A stretch of 64,000 nt of DNA from an uncultured Schlesneria sp. (lineage in GTDB: Bacteria; Planctomycetota; Planctomycetia; Planctomycetales; Planctomycetaceae). Positions within the stretch are counted from its first letter, which is position 1; each line of letters begins with the position of its first letter. The position numbers were made by a program, and so were the translations under genes. Below are positions 53,196 through 61,430 of the stretch, one piece after another. The stretch is taken from NCBI GenBank assembly GCA_903871875.1, contig CAIQIR010000094.1:1-64000 (forward strand), in the 5' to 3' direction. Below the pieces are notes generated by a model. It saw only the letters and a list, made by a program, of their open reading frames with translations, searched no databases and had not been told where the DNA came from.

Positions 53196-54197
53196 ATGGC
53201 CCATCGACTACGCAGGATGAGATCATCTCGTGATCAGTGTGCCCTGCCCGATTCCGAGGCGTCGGTAAAGCTTCGGCAAGAACTAATTCCGCGTGGCACA
53301 CTTATTGAACGAACGCGTGAATTGATGGAATTGACGATCGATTTCGTTCACCACCCTTTGTTCGAACTTGCCGATGCGACGAAACGGATTCAGGCTCTAC
53401 GCCCTGGTTCACTCGACGTACCGCCAGAAGCCACTCAAGTCGGTTCCGGTGTGGCGTTCGTTTCGGGGATGGTGAAAACGCCGCTTCTGACTCCGGAGGA
53501 GGAACGATACTGGTTTACCTTGATGAATTATCTGAAATTCCGAGCCGAACGGAATCGACGATTGCTTGACCTCAGTAGGCTTAACAATTCTCTGATTAAA
53601 CGAATCGACGCCGATCTTAATGAGGCTCGTCGCGTTCGAAATCACATCGTGGAAAGTAACCTTCGATTAGTCGTTGCGCTTGCTCGGAAATTCTCAGACT
53701 CCTTGGAACAACTGTCGGAACTGACCAGTGAGGGAACCACACCGTTGATTCGATCTGTGGAATTGTTCGATGTCAGCTTGGGGTATCGCTTCAGCACCTA
53801 TTCCACGTGGGGGGTGCGAAATCAAATGCTGCGTTATTTGAAGCGTGTGAGATCAACACGACTGAGATCGGTAACCGAAGACGATCTTCGGTTTGAGAAT
53901 CTTCCTGATCAACGAACTTGCGAGAAAACGGATGAATTAGCCAATCAATTACGAGTAACTGTTGTTAATCGCCTCCTGGCGTCGCTCTCTGAGCGAGAAA
54001 AGTTCGTGATTCAAGCCCGCTTTGGACTGGACGGTCATTCGCGTGGGCAAACTCTGGAGGCGATTTCGAAGCAAATCGGCTTGAGCAAAGAGCGCGTTCG
54101 TCAAATTATCTTTTCGTCGGTCTCGAAGTTGAGAAGCGAGATGCAACTTGAGGATTTCGCGTCCCTTGATTCAGCACATGGATCAGATGATTTTTGA
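53196..54197 (+). CDS. Sigma-70-family RNA polymerase sigma factor
   Basis: 333 aa, ATG at 53196 with GAGGAG 9 bp upstream. A long N-terminal part (about 1-140) precedes region 2: IVESNLRLVVALARKFSD and, near 190-210, FDVSLGYRFSTYSTWGVRNQ (2.3-2.4). Region 4 is clear: LSEREKFVIQARFGL and LEAISKQIGLSKERVRQI. It resembles group 2/3 sigma factors but with a shortened region 3. Its own promoter carries the signature found upstream of FAS1, folE and hydrolase genes, so it is either the master or a target in a cascade. The next gene starts 21 bp after the stop. Confidence 0.92.
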   Translation: MAHRLRRMRSSRDQCALPDSEASVKLRQELIPRGTLIERTRELMELTIDFVHHPLFELADATKRIQALRPGSLDVPPEATQVGSGVAFVSGMVKTPLLTPEEERYWFTLMNYLKFRAERNRRLLDLSRLNNSLIKRIDADLNEARRVRNHIVESNLRLVVALARKFSDSLEQLSELTSEGTTPLIRSVELFDVSLGYRFSTYSTWGVRNQMLRYLKRVRSTRLRSVTEDDLRFENLPDQRTCEKTDELANQLRVTVVNRLLASLSEREKFVIQARFGLDGHSRGQTLEAISKQIGLSKERVRQIIFSSVSKLRSEMQLEDFASLDSAHGSDDF

Positions 54198-54218
54198 AAT
54201 TAAGATAGAAACATCAGC

Positions 54219-55415
54219 ATGTCCCAACTAACGTTTTTTGAGATTCAAAGTTCTAGTGCACAAACATTTCCTGAACGGCGTCAAATTGGTTACGGTCGCG
54301 CACGACTGTGGCTGGGAATCACAACCGTCGGAACGATAGTCACAGTCGCCAGCCTTGGTCTGATTTTCAAGACGTCGGGCTTTTTTGAACGGTTCACAGA
54401 ATCTTTTAGGTTAGGCCCAGAATTCAGTCTTCTGGTATTTGTGCTGAGTTATGCGATCATTCATTTGCCATTCGATATCGTTGGTGGTTACATCCTGCCG
54501 AAGCATTTCAAGCGGTCTCACCCGCCTTTAGCAGACTTCCTCGTTGGACTCTTGAGGGGAGTTGCTGGACACACGTTGATCCTGTTTGTGACTGCAATTG
54601 CGATCAACCTCGCGGGCCGATGGGGAGGTTTGCCGCTTACGATTGCGACCAGTTCCGTAATCGTATTGTTGCTGCTGCTCGGTCGCCTCACCTTCGCCTC
54701 CCTCATTGCGCAACTGAATTTCAGAGATTCAGCGGCTAACTTCGCAGGGAATCAGACGGCTCTCCCAATTGCTTACGTTAAGAATCGTGATGAGGCTTTC
54801 ACTGGAGGAGTGACTGGAGTGTTCCGACCAATTGGCCACATTGTTCCGGCCAAATGGTACGAGATGCTCAATCCCGAGGAACTGGATTTCGCGATAAAGC
54901 GCCGAACGATCTCGATCGAGACGGGAAGCTGGCGACGCGGTCGTGTAGCAGCGATTGTCTTCACGCTGACGGGTCTCACGATCGCGTGTTATCTCGTGGG
55001 AAAAAATCGCTTAGGCACAGTTGGTGGGACCATTGATCTCAGCTTCTGGTTTACACTTTGGTCGTTTATCGGACTGTTAAGTCTCCCAACGCTGAATCGC
55101 CGTTCCGTGAGCGCAATCGATAACCTCGCTCGAGTCGACGGGACAACTTTCGATGTGCTAATCTCGGCAACTCGACGTCTCGATGAATTGTTGGATGGCG
55201 AACAGCAGCGTCCAGGAATTGTTGAAACAATTTTTCATCCGATTCCCAGCGTGGAAAATCGTATTCGTGGACAGTCAACGCATCTTCGGACATCCTGTTG
55301 GGACGTCGCACGAACAACGGTGTACGTGAGCCTTTCGGGGATGGGTCTTTTGAGCCGCGCGGTTCACTGCAACTGTGGCAGACCTAGCCTGTGGGTTTTT
55401 CTTCCAGTTGACTGA
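54219..55415 (+). CDS. M48-like membrane protein lacking the HExxH zinc site
   Basis: 398 aa. N-terminal ~170 residues hold four hydrophobic helices (WLGITTVGTIVTVASLGLIF, and others). The following FTGGV.G....GHIVPAKWYEMLNPEELDFAIKRR lies where M48 peptidases have an SPEEL..VLAHE..H segment, but no HExxH is present. Another two helices follow (about 248-290), then a soluble tail with HPIPSVENRIR, as in M48 proteins. I infer a catalytically dead M48 relative; the match is from memory and not certain. It is probably co-transcribed with the sigma gene and could control it. Confidence 0.6.
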   Translation: MSQLTFFEIQSSSAQTFPERRQIGYGRARLWLGITTVGTIVTVASLGLIFKTSGFFERFTESFRLGPEFSLLVFVLSYAIIHLPFDIVGGYILPKHFKRSHPPLADFLVGLLRGVAGHTLILFVTAIAINLAGRWGGLPLTIATSSVIVLLLLLGRLTFASLIAQLNFRDSAANFAGNQTALPIAYVKNRDEAFTGGVTGVFRPIGHIVPAKWYEMLNPEELDFAIKRRTISIETGSWRRGRVAAIVFTLTGLTIACYLVGKNRLGTVGGTIDLSFWFTLWSFIGLLSLPTLNRRSVSAIDNLARVDGTTFDVLISATRRLDELLDGEQQRPGIVETIFHPIPSVENRIRGQSTHLRTSCWDVARTTVYVSLSGMGLLSRAVHCNCGRPSLWVFLPVD

Positions 55416-55531
55416 ATCGGTTTGCCTTTAAAACTTTAATTAAAGCACACATTTAATGATGGAATTCCTGCGTGAACAGAGTAGATCCTTACTTCATTTC
55501 GTCAGATCGGTAAATCAGTGTTGACCGTGAT

Positions 55532-55759
55532 GTGATCAAGATCACGGTTCGTGATCAAAGTATCGATGTTCCTGTTCTCGTTCTTCCGGGCCGGGTTTCG
55601 AATTCCGTCGGCTATCGGCGCGCTACTGCGGGACACGTGGGTGGTGACATTGCTTCCGGTGTTCCGTCAGTTGGCTTGAACATTCGCATTTACGAGGAAA
55701 CGGAATACCTATTTGGAATCCGAGTTGAAATAGACTCTCAAAAGTGTCACGAAATCTGA
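55532..55759 (+). pseudogene. Fragment resembling the C-terminal part of a molybdopterin oxidoreductase
   Basis: About 75 residues: V.VLVLPGRVSNSVGYRRATAGHVG recalls the P(A)PV.I.PGH..NSV.L.LGYGR..AG.VG block of ActB/TAT-exported Fe-S molybdopterin oxidoreductases. The metal-binding domains are absent and the block appears shortened inside. It fills part of the 55416-55899 gap before the peroxiredoxin. Confidence 0.4.
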
Positions 55760-55801
55760 TAACAGCATCATCGAGAACCGTCAGAAAAAGGTTCCTTTGT
55801 T

Positions 55802-55827
55802 GTTAAGACTCAGCACCTTCTGCGGAT
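55802..55827 (+). promoter_or_regulatory. GTTAA-N17-GGTT-type signature (one mismatch)
   Basis: GTTAAGAC (55802-55809), 14 bp, GGAT (55824-55827), 72 bp before the peroxiredoxin start, the same distance as for folE. Confidence 0.5.
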
Positions 55828-55899
55828 AACGGTATGGACGATGAAATCATTTAAAGATTGATCATCGCGTGGACTGTCGTCATCTGTATGAGAGAGATC

Positions 55900-56442
55900 A
55901 TGAGCATTCGAGTAGGTCAGCCAGCGCCGCATTTTGAAGTTCAGGGGTACGATCGGCAAAAGGACGATACCGAACAGCAATTTCGAAAGATTGCGCTGTC
56001 TGATTTTACGGGGCAGTGGATTTGCCTCTTCTTTTATCCTCGGGATTTCACGTTCGTTTGTCCAACGGAGATTGCGGCGTTTAACAGCAGCGTCGGTGAT
56101 TTCGCGGAAAGAAACTGTGTAATACTGACCGCCAGTACCGACAGTGTCTACGCACACAAGGGGTGGTGTGACAGTCATCGTGACCTGAAGAACCTCAAGT
56201 ATTTGATGCTTTCAGACGTGAACCACAGGCTTTCGGCTGCGTTCAACGTGCTTGACGAGGAACAGGGCCTGGCTCAACGTGGAATTTTTCTGATCGACCC
56301 GAAAGGAAGTGTACGCTGGCTCGCGGTGAACGACCTGGGCGTCGGTCGCAATGTTGCTGAAGTCCTTCGTGTGCTCGAAGCACTTCAGACCGATGCACTC
56401 GTTCCCTGCAACTGGAAGCCGGGCGATCCGACTCTCGGATGA
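55900..56442 (+). CDS. AhpC/Prx1-type 2-Cys peroxiredoxin
   Basis: 180 aa from the ATG at 55900 (GAGAGATC upstream). The peroxidatic Cys lies in FYPRDFTFVCPTEIAAF and the resolving Cys in VPCNWKPGD near the C-terminus, as in typical 2-Cys peroxiredoxins. It reduces H2O2, organic hydroperoxides and peroxynitrite in the cytoplasm. No ahpF or dedicated reductase is adjacent. A one-mismatch promoter signature lies 72 bp upstream, and a broken dps gene follows 107 bp downstream. Confidence 0.94.
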   Translation: MSIRVGQPAPHFEVQGYDRQKDDTEQQFRKIALSDFTGQWICLFFYPRDFTFVCPTEIAAFNSSVGDFAERNCVILTASTDSVYAHKGWCDSHRDLKNLKYLMLSDVNHRLSAAFNVLDEEQGLAQRGIFLIDPKGSVRWLAVNDLGVGRNVAEVLRVLEALQTDALVPCNWKPGDPTLG

Positions 56443-56549
56443 GTCACAAAGTGACTTCGGGCAGTCACCCGCACGTAAAGGAGGTGTGACAGCCCACCCT
56501 GTTCACTCTAAAATATGGCTGCACTTCGCGCGAACAAACTTTTCAAAGA

Positions 56550-57044
56550 ATGCAGAAAATGAACTCGACCAAAAACGATCTTCCAGCCGAAACACAAACG
56601 GCGGTGGCACAGTTTCTCAATGAGCGACTGGCGGATCGGATTGACCTGCAACTTCAAGCCAAGCAGGCTCATTGGAACGTGAAAGGTGCGACGTTTATCG
56701 CATTGCACGAGTTGTTTGACAGCGTGGCTGACGAAGCCGAATAATTCGTAGATGCTGTGGCGGAAAGGATCGTAGCACTCGGTGGAACAGCCGAAGGAAC
56801 AATTAACACTGTCAACCAACTCACAAAGTTGGCACCGTATCCCCTGAACATCACGAGCGGTCGGGATCATGTGGAGGTTCTCTCTAACGCGATGGCAAAG
56901 ATCGGCAAGGCTGTGCGTGTTGCGATTAATCGCTCCAATGAACTTGGTGATTTGGATACCGCTGACCTCTTCACGGGGATTTCGAGAAACATCGATAAGA
57001 AACTCTGGTTCGTTGAGGTCCATCTGCAAGGCGTCAAATCATAA
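56550..57044 (+). pseudogene. dps: Dps (ferritin-like DNA-protection protein) interrupted by an in-frame TAA
   Basis: The first 64 codons encode the normal Dps start (MNSTKNDLPAETQ from 56559; DLQLQAKQAHWNVKGATFIA with the ferroxidase His and the E/D region). A TAA follows at 56742-56744. The same frame then continues FVDAVAERIVALGGTAEGTI through a complete four-helix C-terminal half to 57044. A CAA (Gln) to TAA change explains it, as Dps proteins have EEVD-x-VAERI at this place. Unless suppressed or a sequence error, iron-binding Dps is lost. An internal ATG at 56757 starts only the second half. Confidence 0.85.
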
Positions 57045-57099
57045 AATCTGGTTGTGGCTATCTTCACTGCCTTAAGTTGTGCAGCGTGTTCGGATGGTG

Positions 57100-58140
57100 T
57101 CACCGCGTTGCGGGTGGCCTGCCGGTGGAGATGGGATACTGGCAGCAATCAACTGGGCAGACATCGTGACTCGGCCCACAACTTCCAATTGACCGCCGTT
57201 CGGTAACGTGGCCGAGTCTTTCCTGAATCAATTCGCAAACCATTGAAACGAATTGGGGGTGAGTTCCAACCGTGCCGGCACGAGATAATATCACTCCGAG
57301 TTCTTCGCATAGTTCGCGAGCTTCTTCGTCGAGATCGAAGAGGATTTCCATATGGTCCGAAAGAAAACCTATCGGCGCAATGACCAGCGACGCTTCCCTT
57401 CGACTCTTGAGGTTCCGAATGTGATCCAGAATGTCGGGCTCCAGCCACGGGTCAGACGGTCTTCCACTACGGCTTTGGTAAACCAGGTTCCAACGATCTG
57501 GAGAAAGCTTCAAATCGTCGACGATCAGTCGGCAAGTCTCGGTCAGTTGTGCAACATAGTTACAGTGGACGGCCATGCTACGCGGAATGCTATGTGCCGT
57601 GAACGCAATTGAAGTGGATCCGCGCATCGCTTCGGGAAGGCGATTCAACGCTTCGCGAATCCGATCTGCGTTTGCCGCGATGAAGTCGGGATGATTGTAA
57701 AAAACGCGAATTTTATCGACGGTCGGTGCGTTGATGCCGACCTCGGACCGCGCCTGTTCGATATTCTCACGGTATTGTCGACAACCGGAATACGAACTGT
57801 ATGCCGACGTGACGAATGCCAGGGCGCGTTTGACACCATCTTCCGACATTTTCCGAAGCGTATCCCCGAGCAGCGGGTGCCAGTTGCGATTGCCCCAGTA
57901 AACAGGAAGATCAATCGCAGCACGATTGAGTTCGTGCTGGAGCGATGTCATCAGTTCACGGACCTGAGAGTTGATTGGGCTAACGCCGCCGAAGTGATAG
58001 TAGTGCTCAGCGACTTCCAGCATTCGTTCCCGAGGGACTGGCTTGCCTCTCAGCACGTTTTCCAGAAATGGAATCACGTCGTCCGGCTTTTCCGGACCAC
58101 CGAAAGAAACAATCAGCAAGGCATCGTAGCGTTCAGACAC
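57100..58140 (-). CDS. hemH: Ferrochelatase
   Basis: 346 aa. Start ALLIVSFGGPEKPDDVIPFL, the substrate region with the catalytic His in FTAHSIPRSM, and the second family block VYQSRSGRPSDPWLEPDI and PIGFLSDHMEILFDLDEEA. It inserts Fe2+ into (copro)porphyrin in heme synthesis. The C-terminal CGPSHDVCPVDCC cluster could hold a [2Fe-2S] centre, as in some bacterial and animal ferrochelatases. It is the third gene of a minus-strand operon after mqo, with a 75-bp gap. Confidence 0.96.
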   Translation of the reverse strand: MSERYDALLIVSFGGPEKPDDVIPFLENVLRGKPVPRERMLEVAEHYYHFGGVSPINSQVRELMTSLQHELNRAAIDLPVYWGNRNWHPLLGDTLRKMSEDGVKRALAFVTSAYSSYSGCRQYRENIEQARSEVGINAPTVDKIRVFYNHPDFIAANADRIREALNRLPEAMRGSTSIAFTAHSIPRSMAVHCNYVAQLTETCRLIVDDLKLSPDRWNLVYQSRSGRPSDPWLEPDILDHIRNLKSRREASLVIAPIGFLSDHMEILFDLDEEARELCEELGVILSRAGTVGTHPQFVSMVCELIQERLGHVTERRSIGSCGPSHDVCPVDCCQYPISTGRPPATR

Positions 58141-58215
58141 AACTCAATTCCTCTTCAACGTCAATATTCCCAGTTGTTCGTCGTCGGCTGCCTCACTCCT
58201 CCGTCGATCATCCTG

Positions 58216-59715
58216 TCAGATTAGCTGCAAGATTTCATCTGCGTGCTGGTGTGCGGCATAAAATCGCTCGGAATTCGCAGCCAGCTTGATGTCCTCATTA
58301 TAAGTGGGAATCATCGTCTTCATCTGAGTGCGACCGTGAGGGCTGGCCAAAAGATGTGGGAAACACTTCTTGATGACTTTGAACATGATGTTCACGGAGA
58401 CCGAAGCACCAGGTGACGCACCGAGCAGCGCCGAGATACTGTGATCTGCGTCCGTGATTACCTCGGTACCGTAGTGAACAATCCCCGTTCGTCCATCCGT
58501 CTTTTTGATTGCCTGTACACGGATGCCGGCGTCAATCAATTTCCAGTCATCTATTTTGGCCGCGGGATAAAAGACGTGAAGCACCTTAAGGCGATCAGCC
58601 ATGCTTTGCGTCCCTTGCTGGATCAGATAGCGGACAAGATCGAGATTGGAGAATCCTATTTTCATCAGGGTCAGAAGATTGTCCGAGCGCACAGAAAAAG
58701 GGAGGTCCGTAAAACGGCCTTTCTTGTGGAGAAACTTGGTTGTCCACGCTGCAAACGGGCCAAAAAGCAGAGTTCTTCTGCCATCGAGAATCCGCGTATC
58801 GAGATGTGGAACAGCCATCGTCGGAGCCGCATCAAGCGCCTGTCCATAGACTTTCGCCTGATGCCTCCCGACGATCTCGGTATTGTCACACGTCAGCCAT
58901 TGGCCACCGATAGGAAATCCACCGAGTCCCCTTGCTTCAGGAATACCTGCGGTTTGCAGTAATGGCAGACTTCCTCCCCCCGCGCCAACGAAGACGAATT
59001 TTGCGCGGTTCGTGTGAACTTCACCCGCGGCCAAATACTCGGCCCGTACTTCCCACGTGGAGTTCACTTTTCGTAATCCTACGACTCGATGGCCGCGAGC
59101 GATTCCACATCCTTCCTGCCGTTCGAACCATTTCAGGAGCTTCCGCGATAATGCGCCGAAATTCACATCCGTTCCACCATTCATCTTTGTCGCGGCGATC
59201 GGCACGCTGCCACGGCCTTCGATCAAAAGCGGAGCCCATAAGGCAATAGTGTCACGTTCCGTGGAATACTCCATTTCCCTGAAGAAATGATGGACTTTCA
59301 TGCCGGCGTACCGGGCTCGTAGAAAATCGACCTGCGCTTCGCCGTGCACAAAACTCAGATGCGGGACAGGGTTAATAAATTCCTTCGGGTTATCGATCAG
59401 GCCACTGGAGACGGCATAACTCCAGAACTGTTTGGATTGTTCAAATTGCTCAAAAATCTCAATTGCTTTCGCCACCTTTACGGATCCGTCCGCCTCACGT
59501 GTCGGCGTGTAACTGAGTTCGCAGATACCAGCATGTCCGGTGCCGGCATTGTTCCAGCCGTCCGAACTTTCCTGCGCCAAGCCGTCTGCGACTTCATAGA
59601 GCTGGATGGAAAGTCGCGGCTCTAACAGCTTCAGCATCACCCCAAGGTTCGCGGACATGACCCCGCTACCAATCAGGATCACATCTGGATTCTCAACATA
59701 TTGAACATGGGACAT
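58216..59715 (-). CDS. mqo: Malate:quinone oxidoreductase
   Basis: 499 aa, full length. The FAD-binding start VILIGSGVMSANLGVML, then the MQO-specific SSDGWNNAGTGHAGICEL.YTP and the substrate region VPHLSFVHG. It is a peripheral membrane flavoprotein oxidising malate to oxaloacetate and passing electrons to quinone. It is the second gene of an operon with a FAD monooxygenase-like gene upstream and hemH downstream, an unusual combination. Confidence 0.96.
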   Translation of the reverse strand: MSHVQYVENPDVILIGSGVMSANLGVMLKLLEPRLSIQLYEVADGLAQESSDGWNNAGTGHAGICELSYTPTREADGSVKVAKAIEIFEQFEQSKQFWSYAVSSGLIDNPKEFINPVPHLSFVHGEAQVDFLRARYAGMKVHHFFREMEYSTERDTIALWAPLLIEGRGSVPIAATKMNGGTDVNFGALSRKLLKWFERQEGCGIARGHRVVGLRKVNSTWEVRAEYLAAGEVHTNRAKFVFVGAGGGSLPLLQTAGIPEARGLGGFPIGGQWLTCDNTEIVGRHQAKVYGQALDAAPTMAVPHLDTRILDGRRTLLFGPFAAWTTKFLHKKGRFTDLPFSVRSDNLLTLMKIGFSNLDLVRYLIQQGTQSMADRLKVLHVFYPAAKIDDWKLIDAGIRVQAIKKTDGRTGIVHYGTEVITDADHSISALLGASPGASVSVNIMFKVIKKCFPHLLASPHGRTQMKTMIPTYNEDIKLAANSERFYAAHQHADEILQLI

Positions 59716-59724
59716 CGGTTGGCT

Positions 59725-60972
59725 TTACGCGAGTGCCTCGATCGCAGTATGGGAATTGACCGCATCTTGGATTAGTGCCAAAGTCTCGTCCAGTTCGGGG
59801 CGGAACAGGTCACCGATCAGTAGGTCCGTGATATCGCCTTTTCGATGCGGATGCTGAGCGACAAACTTGCCGAAGCTCAACCCGGAATAATAAGCCAGAA
59901 CCAGTTGCCGCATTCGCTCCATGCCACGAAAGTACTCTGTCTCCCAGCAACTCAATTGAGCCTGGGAAGTATCGCCTCTGGCCAGCCCATCGCATATTGC
60001 GTCTGCTGCCAGTTCCCCTGACTTCAACGCCAGCAGCACTCCCGAAGAATAGAGGGGATCCAAGAATCCGAGGGCGTCACCCACAAGTACCCAGCCGTTC
60101 CCTGCGGCAACACGTGAACGATACGAATATTCCTTGGCGACACGGTAAATGTCTGCTCGCCGAGCCTTGCTGATTCGCTGTTTCAGCGCCGGGCACTTTT
60201 CCACCTCGGCTTGATAGATCGATTCAAAGTCTTTCAAGTCACGATTGCCAAAAAGGTAATCATGTGAGGCCACCACGCCGACACTCACAATGTCGTCATG
60301 CAAAGGAATGTACCAGAACCAGCCCTGCTTACCTTGCAGTTGCAAAACGACTGTCGCACCCTCGTCCCGACCAATATCGCGCTGAGCGCCCTGCCAGTAG
60401 GTCCAGCACGCTGCCTTTCTCAAAAGCGGATCCCGCTGTCGGAGTCCCAGCTTGCCCATGATCAGGGTACTTTGCCCACTCGCATCGACAATGACGTCTG
60501 CTCGTTCGATTCTGTCATTTGCTCCATCCTCGCCCTGCACGCGTACACCGACGGCTCGATCGCCTTCAAAGATGACATCCACGACGCGCACACCATGCTG
60601 CACTTCGACCCCATGTTCTGCGGCGTTCTCAAGCATCAATCGATCAAACTCGCTGCGTCGAACCTGCCAAGTCTGAGACGATTCATGTGGATTGTTGTCG
60701 AGGAAATAAAACGGTTCGGAAAGACGGCCGTTGGAGGCCACAAACTGAACGCTGTATTTCTTGATGAATTTGCTTTCTTTCAGCTTCGAAAGCATGTTGA
60801 GACGTTTGAGGACCCAATAGGTCTGCGGGATCAGCGACTCGCCAATATGGAACCTTGGAAATCTCTCTCGCTCGAGAAGACGAACTCGGTAGCCCCGTTG
60901 AGCAATCAAAGTCGCCGCAGTTGCTCCAGAAGGCCCACCGCCGATAACGATGACAGTCGGTAGACTTTGCAA
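59725..60972 (-). CDS. FAD-dependent oxidoreductase of the tryptophan-halogenase/geranylgeranyl-reductase superfamily
   Basis: 415 aa from a TTG at 60972 with AGGAG 7 bp upstream; a TTG at 61005 has no such site. FAD motif VIVIGGGPSGATAATLIAQRG, then RFHIGESLIP (halogenase-like), a central GWFWYIPLHDD and a C-terminal VGDALGFLDPLYSSGV binding FAD. The halogenase catalytic Lys is not obvious, so hydroxylation or reduction of an aromatic or isoprenoid substrate is as likely. It heads the operon with mqo and hemH. Confidence 0.85.
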   Translation of the reverse strand: MQSLPTVIVIGGGPSGATAATLIAQRGYRVRLLERERFPRFHIGESLIPQTYWVLKRLNMLSKLKESKFIKKYSVQFVASNGRLSEPFYFLDNNPHESSQTWQVRRSEFDRLMLENAAEHGVEVQHGVRVVDVIFEGDRAVGVRVQGEDGANDRIERADVIVDASGQSTLIMGKLGLRQRDPLLRKAACWTYWQGAQRDIGRDEGATVVLQLQGKQGWFWYIPLHDDIVSVGVVASHDYLFGNRDLKDFESIYQAEVEKCPALKQRISKARRADIYRVAKEYSYRSRVAAGNGWVLVGDALGFLDPLYSSGVLLALKSGELAADAICDGLARGDTSQAQLSCWETEYFRGMERMRQLVLAYYSGLSFGKFVAQHPHRKGDITDLLIGDLFRPELDETLALIQDAVNSHTAIEALA

Positions 60973-61186
60973 AACACAAAACTCCTGTTTCTCGGGGTTA
61001 GTCAAGTTTTCTCGGCGCGGCTGTTGATGCGATAAGGGGTCGCCCCACTGTTAATGCACGTCCAGAATTTTGATATCCCATTTCAGCAGCAGACTTTTCG
61101 ACAACTTTCGACACCAATACCTGGTCGCAAGCCGTGCCACCCACAACCGCTTTTTTTCAACTTGCGCTCTTGTTTGCTACAGCAAG

Positions 61187-61235
61187 CACCGCAATTTTTA
61201 AAGAGACTTAACAGAGATTTTCAAAGTTTCTTAAC
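61187..61235 (-). promoter_or_regulatory. Two overlapping GTTAA-N17-GGTT-type signatures (one mismatch each)
   Basis: On the minus strand GTTAAGTC (61212-61205) is followed after 14 bp by GGTG (61190-61187), and GTTAAGAA (61235-61228) is followed after 14 bp by TGTT (61213-61210). They lie 214-237 bp before the FAD oxidoreductase start. The rest of the 61006-61430 gap has no gene. Confidence 0.4.
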
Positions 61236-61430
61236 TCGGCATCACCGTTCTGGCTGGTGGGTACCGAATCGCTTCTTTTCCGTTTGTCATGAAAAGCAGC
61301 CAAAACGTCGATTCGGACGGAGTTTGTCCAGCATATCAGCGTTCATTTTTTGAGCTTTAAGGTACGCTGAGTGCTCATCCATAGAATCGTAGGGTGCTGG
61401 CTTTGGGACAAACCAGGTCTTGGTACAGAC

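Noticed and set aside
55531-55546. CRP/FNR-like site TGTGA-N6-TCACG
   Set aside because: It lies within the fragment coding for VIKIT and the match can arise from codon choice; no downstream start at a suitable distance.
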